NCBI GenBank assembly: GCA_900102115.1
Contig: FNAW01000002.1
Span: forward strand, 62,001 to 126,000
DNA length: 64,000 bases
Origin: Blastococcus fimeti
GTDB lineage: Bacteria; Actinomycetota; Actinomycetes; Mycobacteriales; Geodermatophilaceae
Reading direction: 5' to 3'
Position numbers and translations under genes: made by a program. Positions within the stretch are counted from its first letter, which is position 1. The number at the start of each line of letters is the position of its first letter. Under the pieces are notes generated by a model. That model had not been told where the DNA came from, searched no databases, and worked only from the letters and a program-made list of their open reading frames with translations. Shown here one piece after another: positions 27,402 to 33,607 of this stretch.

Positions 27402-28262
27402 TCAGCGGCGGCGGAGCAGCCCGCTGGCGCGCTGGAGCAGCGACTTCTTCGGCGCCTTCGGCCCGTGGCCCGCGGCCCGCGCGGAGTCGGCGATCGCGGC
27501 CTCCTCCGGGGTGGGCGCGGTGCCACCGAGGTGCACGGGCAGCCACCAGCGGTCCTCCGGCCCGGCCGGCTGGTCGGGGTAGGCACCCTGCGCCTCCTCG
27601 AGGAGGGCCTCCATCGCCGCCCGGGTCCGGCGCAGCAGCGGCTGCACCTTCTCCCCCGGCTCCGGGACGATCGGCTCGCCGAGGAACACCATGACCGGGA
27701 CGCCGCGGCGCAGCTGCACCTTGTGGCCCTTCGTCGCGATCCGGTGCCCGCCCCAGACCGCCGCCGGGATGATCGGGACGTTCGCGTCGATCGCCATGCG
27801 GGCGGCGCCGGCCTTGAGGTCCTTGACCGTGAAGCTGCGGCTGATGGTCGCCTCCGGGAAGACGCCGACCACCTCGCCGTCCTTGAGGGCGCGGACGGCG
27901 GACTCGAACGCGGCGGCCCCGGCCTTCCGGTCGACGGGGATGTGCTTCATCGCCCGCATGAACGGCCCGGCGAACCAGTGGCCGAACACCGCGGACTTCG
28001 CCATGAACCGCACCAGGCGGTGCTGGGAGATCGCGCCCAGCCCGAGGAAGGTGAAGTCGAAGAAGCTGACGTGGTTGCTGCAGATGATCGCGCCACCGGT
28101 CGCGGGGACGTGCTGCCCGCCCCGGACGTCGAACCGGAAGCGGAACAGGTGGAACACGACCAGGCACATCCGGATCACGAACCGGTAGGGCCGGTCACGG
28201 CGGTCCGGCGAAGCGCCGAACAGGTCTCCACGCACGACGTCGCGCCAGCTCGCGGTGTACAT
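27402..28262 (-). CDS. PlsC-like 1-acylglycerol-3-phosphate acyltransferase
   Basis: 286 residues from ATG 28262, set by the leaderless -10 TAGGGT at 28270-28275. The NHxxxxD motif is CSNHVSFFDFTFLGLG; the later blocks are GVFPEATISRSF (the PEGTRS position) and IIPAAVWG. One hydrophobic segment near residue 35 suggests membrane association. It transfers an acyl chain to lysophosphatidate or a related lipid. The C-terminal 60 residues are charged and poorly conserved, ending in a run of Arg. Confidence 0.9.
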   Translation of the reverse strand: MYTASWRDVVRGDLFGASPDRRDRPYRFVIRMCLVVFHLFRFRFDVRGGQHVPATGGAIICSNHVSFFDFTFLGLGAISQHRLVRFMAKSAVFGHWFAGPFMRAMKHIPVDRKAGAAAFESAVRALKDGEVVGVFPEATISRSFTVKDLKAGAARMAIDANVPIIPAAVWGGHRIATKGHKVQLRRGVPVMVFLGEPIVPEPGEKVQPLLRRTRAAMEALLEEAQGAYPDQPAGPEDRWWLPVHLGGTAPTPEEAAIADSARAAGHGPKAPKKSLLQRASGLLRRR

Positions 28263-28269
28263 GGGGCGG

Positions 28270-28275
28270 ACCCTA
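28270..28275 (-). promoter_or_regulatory. Leaderless -10 of the acyltransferase gene
   Basis: On the complement TAGGGT, seven bases, ATG 28262. Confidence 0.6.
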
Positions 28276-28415
28276 ACCAACCCGGTCACCGTCCGCCCGG
28301 CTGGTCTCCAGCCCCGGCGGCCCTCCCCCTCGGCGACACGCCGCCCGGAGGGCGGCTCAGCGAGCGACGGCAGATGACCACAAGGGACAAGTCGCATTGT
28401 TGTTGGGGATAACGG

Positions 28416-28421
28416 TAGTGT
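28416..28421 (+). promoter_or_regulatory. Leaderless -10 of the gene at 28428
   Basis: TAGTGT, six bases, ATG 28428. The preceding A/T-rich stretch 28391-28413 may form the upstream promoter part. Confidence 0.6.
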
Positions 28422-28427
28422 CCCGGC

Positions 28428-29282
28428 ATGTCGCGCGCGTGGCAGCAGCCGTTGCCGGAGATGCCTGCGCCGCCGCCCGAGCGGGCCTGGCGCGGCTGGG
28501 CCGTTCCGCCCGGCTACGAGGCGCAGTGGCGCCGGCTCGCCGACGCGGCGATGGAACTCGGCCTGGGGCCCGACCAGCTGGCGGAGACCGGGCTCGACCC
28601 GTTGGCCGCGGCGCGGGGCTGGAAGCCGGCGACGGTGGCGCTGTACTCCAAGGTCGCCCGGTACGGCGGGCTGGCACTCCCCCGCGCACGGACACCGGAA
28701 CCCGATCCGCTGGCGCTGGAGCTGCGCCCGCTCACCGAGCTGCGCAGCTCGGATCCGGAGCACGTGCGCGCGGTGGCCTGGTGCGCGCTCGCGCTGGCCT
28801 GGCCCGCCCCGGTCGGGATGTTCCGCTCGCTGCGCCGCGACCAGGTCCACGCCGGCGCCCGCCGGCTGGTCGTGCGCACCGAGGACGGCGAGTGGTCCGT
28901 GGCCGGGGCGCTGACCGCCTGGCACGCCTGGGAAGAGGTCCGCGGCCGCTATCCCGCACTGGCCGCGAGCCCCTGGGTGCTGCCGGCGCTGCGCCGCGGG
29001 CCCGGGCTCGACTCCCGGATCGGCGGCCGGTTGTCCAACCAGGCGCTGCAGGTGACGTTCGCGAAGCACGCCGGGCGCACCGGGCAGCACCTGCGGGCCA
29101 CCGCTCCCCCGTCGCGCCAGGAGGCCGCGGAGGTGCTCGCGGCGGCCTACCGGGAGCTGTCCTACGACTCGTTCCGCCGTCTGTCGTTGGCGGCCGGGGC
29201 TCCCCCGGTCTCGGCGCGCGGCGTGGTGCGGGCCGCGCGGACCGTTGCCCGGACCTCGCGCTCGCCGCGGCTCGCCGGCTGA
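28428..29282 (+). CDS. Uncharacterised protein with a faint tyrosine-recombinase-like layout
   Basis: 284 residues. I do not recognise a family with confidence. The order of elements recalls a tyrosine recombinase: an N-terminal helical part (GLDPLAAARGWKPATVALYSKVARYGGL), then AWCALALAWPAPVGMFRSLRRDQV where the first catalytic Arg would sit in a T-G-x-R motif, a short beta region (RRLVVRTEDGEWSV), then LSNQALQVTFAKHAGRTGQHLRATA and a last helix with YDSFRRLSL. The catalytic Arg-His-x-x-Arg-Tyr set is not intact, so it would be an inactive relative at best. Codon usage is native. The start is supported by the leaderless -10. Confidence 0.6.
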   Translation: MSRAWQQPLPEMPAPPPERAWRGWAVPPGYEAQWRRLADAAMELGLGPDQLAETGLDPLAAARGWKPATVALYSKVARYGGLALPRARTPEPDPLALELRPLTELRSSDPEHVRAVAWCALALAWPAPVGMFRSLRRDQVHAGARRLVVRTEDGEWSVAGALTAWHAWEEVRGRYPALAASPWVLPALRRGPGLDSRIGGRLSNQALQVTFAKHAGRTGQHLRATAPPSRQEAAEVLAAAYRELSYDSFRRLSLAAGAPPVSARGVVRAARTVARTSRSPRLAG

Positions 29283-29335
29283 GGTCCGGCTCCCGGGCCG
29301 GTTCCGTCACGCGCCGTTCCTCCCGGCAGCGCTGC

Positions 29336-30475
29336 TCACAACAGGGAGAGCTGCTCGCCGGGATCTGCCGGCGCCGCCGGCCTCGTCGCCGCTGCCCGGC
29401 GCTCCTTGGGGTGGACGCCCGGCAGACCGCCTGTCGGCAGGCTGCCGGCGGGGAAGCCGACCTCCTCGTCGCCGGGAACCCCGGCGGCGATCGCGCCGTC
29501 CGCGCCCCGCGCCGTTCCGCCGGACTGCCGGTCCAGGCCGTGCCGGGCCAGCAGCGGCGCGACCCGCTGTGCCAGCCAGGTGCGGTACTCGGGCGGCACG
29601 TAGGCGCGGCGGGCGTACAGCCGCTCGTACCGCGGCGCCAGCTCCGGGTGGGCGCTGCGCAGCCAGGCCATGAACCACTCGCGCGCACCGGGCCGCAGGT
29701 GCAGCGGGATGACGGTCACCCCCGTCGCCCCCGCCGCGGCGATCGCGCCCAGGGCCGCGTCCAGGGACGCCTCGTCGTCGGTCAGGCCGGGCAGCACCGG
29801 CGCGAGGAAGACCCCGCACGGCAGGCCGGCGTCGGTCAGTGCCCGCACCAGGTCCAGTCGGGCCCGGGGTGTGGGCACGCCCGGTTCGAGGGCGGCGTGC
29901 AGCTCGTCGTCCCAGATCGCCATGGAGACGCCGAGCCCGAGCGGCACTCGCTGGGCGGCCTCGAGGAGATCCGGGATGTCCCGGCGCAGCAGGGTGCCCT
30001 TGGTGAGGATCGAGAACGGCGTCCCCGACTCGGCGAGGGCGCCGATCACGCCCGGCATGAGCCGGTAGCGCCCCTCGGCGCGCTGGTAGGGATCGGTGTT
30101 CGTGCCGAGCGCGACGTGCTCGTGCCCCCACGACGGCCGGGCCAGCTCGCGGCGAAGCACCTCGACCAGGTTCGTCTTGACCACGATCTGAGAGTCGAAG
30201 TCCTTGCCGGCATCGAATTCGAGCCATTCGTGCGTCTTCCGAGCAAAGCAATATACGCAGGAATGGCTGCATCCCCTATATGTATTGATGGTATAGGGGA
30301 ATGGCATGGCGGAATCGCCGGGGACGCGGCTGAGCGCGGACCGGGACCGCACCTCGTGGAACGTCAGCCCGGGGAACTCCGGGACCTGCACGCTGCGCAG
30401 CAGGCCACGGATGTTGGGCATGCCGGGCAGGGTCGAGGACTCCTCGAGGTCCAGACGCTGTGCTTCCCACCGCAT
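29336..30475 (-). CDS. Rv2578c-family radical SAM protein
   Basis: 379 residues from ATG 30475, where MRWEAQRL matches the homologues' start; ATG 30484 would add three residues. The iron-sulphur motif is GCSHSCVYCFA (CxxxCxxC), near residue 75. Further blocks: VALGTNTDPYQRAEGRYRL, SILTKGTLLRRDIP, ATGVTVIPLHLRPGAREWFM and AYVPPEYRTWLAQRVAPLL. It resembles SPL-like repair enzymes but its reaction is unknown. A LexA-type box abuts the start, implying SOS control. Codons over 30185-30305, around the cysteine motif, are strikingly A/T-ending (CCA, TAT, AAT, ACA, GTA, TTT, GCT), unlike the rest of the gene; homologues in this family often carry inteins, so this may be a conversion scar. Confidence 0.9.
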   Translation of the reverse strand: MRWEAQRLDLEESSTLPGMPNIRGLLRSVQVPEFPGLTFHEVRSRSALSRVPGDSAMPFPYTINTYRGCSHSCVYCFARKTHEWLEFDAGKDFDSQIVVKTNLVEVLRRELARPSWGHEHVALGTNTDPYQRAEGRYRLMPGVIGALAESGTPFSILTKGTLLRRDIPDLLEAAQRVPLGLGVSMAIWDDELHAALEPGVPTPRARLDLVRALTDAGLPCGVFLAPVLPGLTDDEASLDAALGAIAAAGATGVTVIPLHLRPGAREWFMAWLRSAHPELAPRYERLYARRAYVPPEYRTWLAQRVAPLLARHGLDRQSGGTARGADGAIAAGVPGDEEVGFPAGSLPTGGLPGVHPKERRAAATRPAAPADPGEQLSLL

Positions 30476-30484
30476 GACATCCAT

Positions 30485-30500
30485 ACGAACACGTGTTCGA
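30485..30500. promoter_or_regulatory. LexA (SOS) box
   Basis: On the complement TCGAAC-ACGT-GTTCGT, one base off the actinobacterial consensus TCGAAC-N4-GTTCGA, with a perfect 14-bp palindrome CGAACACGTGTTCG at 30486-30499. It lies 10 bp upstream of ATG 30475, so bound LexA would block initiation. Confidence 0.75.
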
Positions 30501-30518
30501 AGAGTTGTCCAGTGGCGG

Positions 30519-31004
30519 TCAGAGCGGAGGGCGGTCCTCGTAGAGCGTGGAGAGCACGACGGTCGTCCGCGTCGACACGTTGGCCGTCGCGCGGATCTCG
30601 CGCAGCAGCAGCTCCAGGGCGTCGGGCGAGGCGACGCGCACCTTGAGGATGTAGCTCTCCTGGCCGGCCACCGCGTGGCACTCCTCGATGGCCGTCAGGT
30701 GGGCCAGGAGCGCCGGGGGGTCCTCGGTCTGGGCGCCGATCGGCGTGATGGAGACGAAGGCGGTCAGCGGCAGGCCGAGCAGCTTCGGGTCCAGGCTGGC
30801 GCGGTAGCCGGTGATCAGCCCGCGCTGCTCGAGCCGCCGCACCCGCTGGTGCACGGCCGACACCGACAGCCCCACCTTCTCGGCCAGCTCGGTGTAGCTC
30901 GCCCGCCCGTCCCGCGCCAGCGCCGAGAGCAGCGTCCGGTCGACGTCGACGGCGGGCGGGCCGGCGCCGCCGTCGGCCTCAGCCGGGGAGTTCGACGAGC
31001 TCAC
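30519..31004 (-). CDS. Lrp/AsnC family transcriptional regulator
   Basis: 161 residues from GTG 31004, which lies inside the 3' end of the peptidase gene (26-bp overlap), so the two are cotranscribed. Helix-turn-helix: DRTLLSALARDGRASYTELAEKVGLSVSAVHQRVRRLEQRGLI at about residues 20-65, followed by the RAM ligand-binding domain with AFVSITPIGA and ECHAVAGQESYILKVRVASPDALE. Such regulators sense amino acids; pairing with a proline-type peptidase suggests control of peptide or amino-acid catabolism. Confidence 0.92.
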   Translation of the reverse strand: MSSSNSPAEADGGAGPPAVDVDRTLLSALARDGRASYTELAEKVGLSVSAVHQRVRRLEQRGLITGYRASLDPKLLGLPLTAFVSITPIGAQTEDPPALLAHLTAIEECHAVAGQESYILKVRVASPDALELLLREIRATANVSTRTTVVLSTLYEDRPPL

Positions 31005-32133
31005 GCGGACCGACGTTCAGGGAGCGGGCACCGTCGTCGGTGCACACCACGATGTCCTCGATGCGGGCTCCACAGCGCCCGGCGAGGTAGATGCCGGGTT
31101 CGATCGAGAACGCCATGCCGGGCTCGAGCGGCAGGTCGTTGCCCCCGACGAGGTAGGGCGCCTCGTGCGAGTCCAGCCCGATGCCGTGCCCGGTCCGGTG
31201 GATGAAGTGCTCGCCCCAGCCGGCGTCGGCGATGACCTGCCGCGCCGCGGCGTCCACCTGCTCGGCGGTCACCCCCGGGCGGACGACGGCGACGGCGGCC
31301 TGCTGCGCGGCGTGCAGCACGGCATACCACTCGGCGACGTCGGGAGCCGCGCTGCCGCCGACGACGTAGGTGCGGGTGCAGTCCGACCGGTAGCCGGTCG
31401 CCGTCTTCCCACCGATGTCGATGACGACGACGTCGCCGGCGAGGATCGTCCGGTCCGACAGCTCATGGTGCGGGCTGGCGCCGTTGGGGCCGGAACCGAC
31501 GATCGTGAAGTCGACGCCGACGTGCCCCTCCTCGAGGATCGCCGCGGCGATGTCCGCGCCCACGGCCGCCTCCGTCCGGCCGACGGTCAGGAACTCGGCC
31601 ATCCGGGCGTGCACGCGGTCGATGGCGGCCCCGGCCAGGGCCAGCTCCTCGACCTCGGCCGGCGACTTCACCATCCGCAGCCGGTCCAGCACCGGGCCGG
31701 CGAGCTCCAGGGCCGAACCGGGCAGCGCGCGCTGCACGCCGAGGGCGTGCTCGGCCCAGGTGCGGGCGCCCACGGCGACGCGGGCGGGCGCCGAGCCCAG
31801 CTGCGCCGTGGCGGCGCCGGCCAGGAGGGCGAAGGGGTCGTCGGTCTCGTCCCACGCGAGCACCTCGAGGCCGAGCGAGCCCGCGGGGCTCACCTCGACC
31901 ATGGGTGCCTCGAGCCGTGGGACGACGAGGAAGGGCTCCCCCTGGCGGGGCACGGCCAGCGCGGTCAGCCGCTCCATGGCGTGGGCGTCGTACCCGGTGA
32001 GGTAGCGCAGGTCCGAGCCGGGCGTGAGAACGAGCAGGTCGGTGCCGGATTCGGCGGCCAGGGCGCGGGCGGCGTGCACCCGGTCCACGGTCACGAGCGG
32101 CCCGGTCGGCCGCGGAACGGAAGCGGATGCCAC
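30979..32133 (-). CDS. pepQ: M24 family Xaa-Pro aminopeptidase-like peptidase
   Basis: 384 residues from GTG 32133. An N-terminal creatinase-type domain (about 1-155) is followed by the pita-bread domain. Metal ligands appear in order: VVIDIGGKTATGYRSDCTRTYVVG (two Asp), HRTGHGIGLDSHEAP (His), FSIEPGIYL (Glu) and GARIEDIVVCT (Glu). It cleaves an Xaa-Pro bond from the N-terminus or a dipeptide. The start is fixed by TAGTCT at 32140-32145. The symbol is provisional because pepP and pepQ types are hard to separate here. Confidence 0.88.
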   Translation of the reverse strand: MASASVPRPTGPLVTVDRVHAARALAAESGTDLLVLTPGSDLRYLTGYDAHAMERLTALAVPRQGEPFLVVPRLEAPMVEVSPAGSLGLEVLAWDETDDPFALLAGAATAQLGSAPARVAVGARTWAEHALGVQRALPGSALELAGPVLDRLRMVKSPAEVEELALAGAAIDRVHARMAEFLTVGRTEAAVGADIAAAILEEGHVGVDFTIVGSGPNGASPHHELSDRTILAGDVVVIDIGGKTATGYRSDCTRTYVVGGSAAPDVAEWYAVLHAAQQAAVAVVRPGVTAEQVDAAARQVIADAGWGEHFIHRTGHGIGLDSHEAPYLVGGNDLPLEPGMAFSIEPGIYLAGRCGARIEDIVVCTDDGARSLNVGPRELVELPG

Positions 32134-32139
32134 GCGCGC

Positions 32140-32145
32140 AGACTA
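32140..32145 (-). promoter_or_regulatory. Leaderless -10 of the peptidase-Lrp operon
   Basis: On the complement TAGTCT, six bases, GTG 32133. Confidence 0.55.
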
Positions 32146-32186
32146 ACCACGGTCCCGCGTGCGCTCCGCACGTCCCGCCCGACGGC

Positions 32187-32192
32187 TAGCGT
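32187..32192 (+). promoter_or_regulatory. -10 in front of a leader ORF
   Basis: TAGCGT, eight bases, GTG 32201. It implies a near-leaderless message that begins at the 26-codon ORF described next. Confidence 0.45.
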
Positions 32193-32200
32193 GCGCTGGC

Positions 32201-32281
32201 GTGAGCGAGCTTGCGAGATCACCCGAGAACAGAGCACGAATCGGCACGAGAGTGACGAGCGCCAGCGAGGAGAACTCGTGA
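32201..32281 (+). CDS. Putative 26-residue leader ORF coupled to the exonuclease gene
   Basis: GTG 32201 opens 26 codons (VSELARSPENRARIG at the start, TSASEENS at the end), and its TGA (32279-32281) overlaps the exonuclease GTG (32278-32280) as GTGA. A -10 lies 8 bases upstream. Inverted arms CGCTGGCG (32194-32201) and CGCCAGCG (32260-32267) bracket it; the right arm abuts GAGGAG (32267-32272), the exonuclease ribosome site, so folding could hide it unless the leader is translated. Similar sequence may recur upstream of other genes in related genomes. Whether the peptide itself matters is unknown. Confidence 0.45.
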   Translation: MSELARSPENRARIGTRVTSASEENS

Positions 32282-33204
32282 CGACGATGCTGCTGGACGC
32301 CGCCTCGCTGTACTTCCGCGCCTTCTACGGCGTGCCCACCAGCGTGTCCACGCCCGACGGCCGCCCGATCAACGCGGTGCGCGGGTTCCTCGACATGACG
32401 GCGCGGCTGCTCACCGCGCACGGTCCCGACCGGTGGGTGGCCTGCTGGGACGACGACTGGCGCCCGGCGTTCCGGGTGGAGGCGCTGCCGTCCTACAAGG
32501 CGCACCGGGTCGCCCCCGAGGGCGGCGAGGAGACCCCGGACGAGCTGGGTCCGCAGGTGCCGATCCTGGCCGACGTGCTGGCCGCGGCCGGGCTGGCCCG
32601 CGTGGGTGCTCCCGGCTACGAGGCCGACGACGTCATCGGGACGCTCGCCACCCGCGCCCGCGGCCCGGTCGACATCGTCACCGGCGACCGCGACCTGTTC
32701 CAGCTGGTCGACGACGAGCGCCGGGTGCGGGTGCTCTACACCAACCGCGGCATCGCCGACATCGAGAGCGTGGACGAGGCCGCCGTCGCCGCGAAGTACG
32801 GCATCCCCGGCCGCGCCTACGCCGACTTCGCGGTCCTCCGCGGCGACCCCAGTGACGGGCTCCCGGGCGTGGCCGGCGTCGGCGCCAAGACCGCGGCGGC
32901 CCTGATCAACGAGTTCGGCGACCTGGCCGGCATCCGGGCCGCGGCCGCGCGGACCGTCGTCCCGAAGGCGCCGCTGACCGCCGCCGTGCTGAAGAAGATG
33001 CACGCGGCCACCGACTACCTCGACCGCGCGCCCGTCGTCGTCGCCGTCGCGAAGGACATCGACATGCCCGCGGTCGACGGCGACCTGCCGCGGGGGCCGG
33101 CGGACGCGTCGGCCCTGGCCGAGCTCGCCGCCGCGCACGGTCTGGAGTCCTCGCTGCGGCGCCTGGGCGCCGCGCTGGGCTGGCCGGCCGGCTCCCTGGG
33201 CTGA
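32278..33204 (+). CDS. 5'-3' exonuclease (PolA N-terminal-like, FEN family)
   Basis: 308 residues from GTG 32278, with GAGGAG five bases upstream. Active-site Asp residues are in LLDAASLYFRAFYG, WDDDWRP, GYEADDVIGTLA and VTGDRDLFQL; the helix-hairpin-helix is GVGAKTAAALINEFG. It is the stand-alone form of the exonuclease domain found in DNA polymerase I, acting on flap or RNA-primer ends. An internal ATG at 32287 is an alternative start. It is translationally coupled to the leader ORF. Confidence 0.93.
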   Translation: MTTMLLDAASLYFRAFYGVPTSVSTPDGRPINAVRGFLDMTARLLTAHGPDRWVACWDDDWRPAFRVEALPSYKAHRVAPEGGEETPDELGPQVPILADVLAAAGLARVGAPGYEADDVIGTLATRARGPVDIVTGDRDLFQLVDDERRVRVLYTNRGIADIESVDEAAVAAKYGIPGRAYADFAVLRGDPSDGLPGVAGVGAKTAAALINEFGDLAGIRAAAARTVVPKAPLTAAVLKKMHAATDYLDRAPVVVAVAKDIDMPAVDGDLPRGPADASALAELAAAHGLESSLRRLGAALGWPAGSLG

Positions 33205-33209
33205 TCTGC

Positions 33210-33605
33210 CTAGTCGACGTCCCAGCTGTAGGCGGCGTCGTCCTCGTCGGTGATCGTGATGACCAGCTCGAGGTCCTCGTGGTCGTCGGTCTCGGCATCG
33301 CACTCGTAGACCCGGCCCTCGCTGACCTGCATGTCCCGCGGGCAGTCGACGTCCACCCCGACGTCGTAGCGCTCCTCGAACTGCTCGGCGACGTCGCGCT
33401 GCACCTGGTCGTCGTCCAGCAGCGTCGGGCCCAGACCGGCCCACCGGGCAACCGCCAGGGCGGCCACGACCGCGCCCACGAGCAGCCACCCGTGGAGCGG
33501 GCGGAGGAAGCGTCGCGGCTTCTCCGGAGCTGCCGTGGCCTGGGCCGGCTCCGGGTCACTCATCCCCGCGGCTCTCTCCTCGGACGCACCCGGGACGTCG
33601 GTCAT
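33210..33605 (-). CDS. DUF4333 domain membrane-anchored protein
   Basis: 131 residues from ATG 33605, two bases after the helicase stop. An N-terminal cytosolic segment is followed by one transmembrane helix (GWLLVGAVVAALAVARWAG, about residues 40-58) and an extracytoplasmic DUF4333 domain with two Cys in VDCPRDM and VYECDAE, likely a disulphide. The family is actinobacterial and uncharacterised. Position suggests cotranscription with helY. Confidence 0.82.
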   Translation of the reverse strand: MTDVPGASEERAAGMSDPEPAQATAAPEKPRRFLRPLHGWLLVGAVVAALAVARWAGLGPTLLDDDQVQRDVAEQFEERYDVGVDVDCPRDMQVSEGRVYECDAETDDHEDLELVITITDEDDAAYSWDVD

Positions 33606-33607
33606 GG

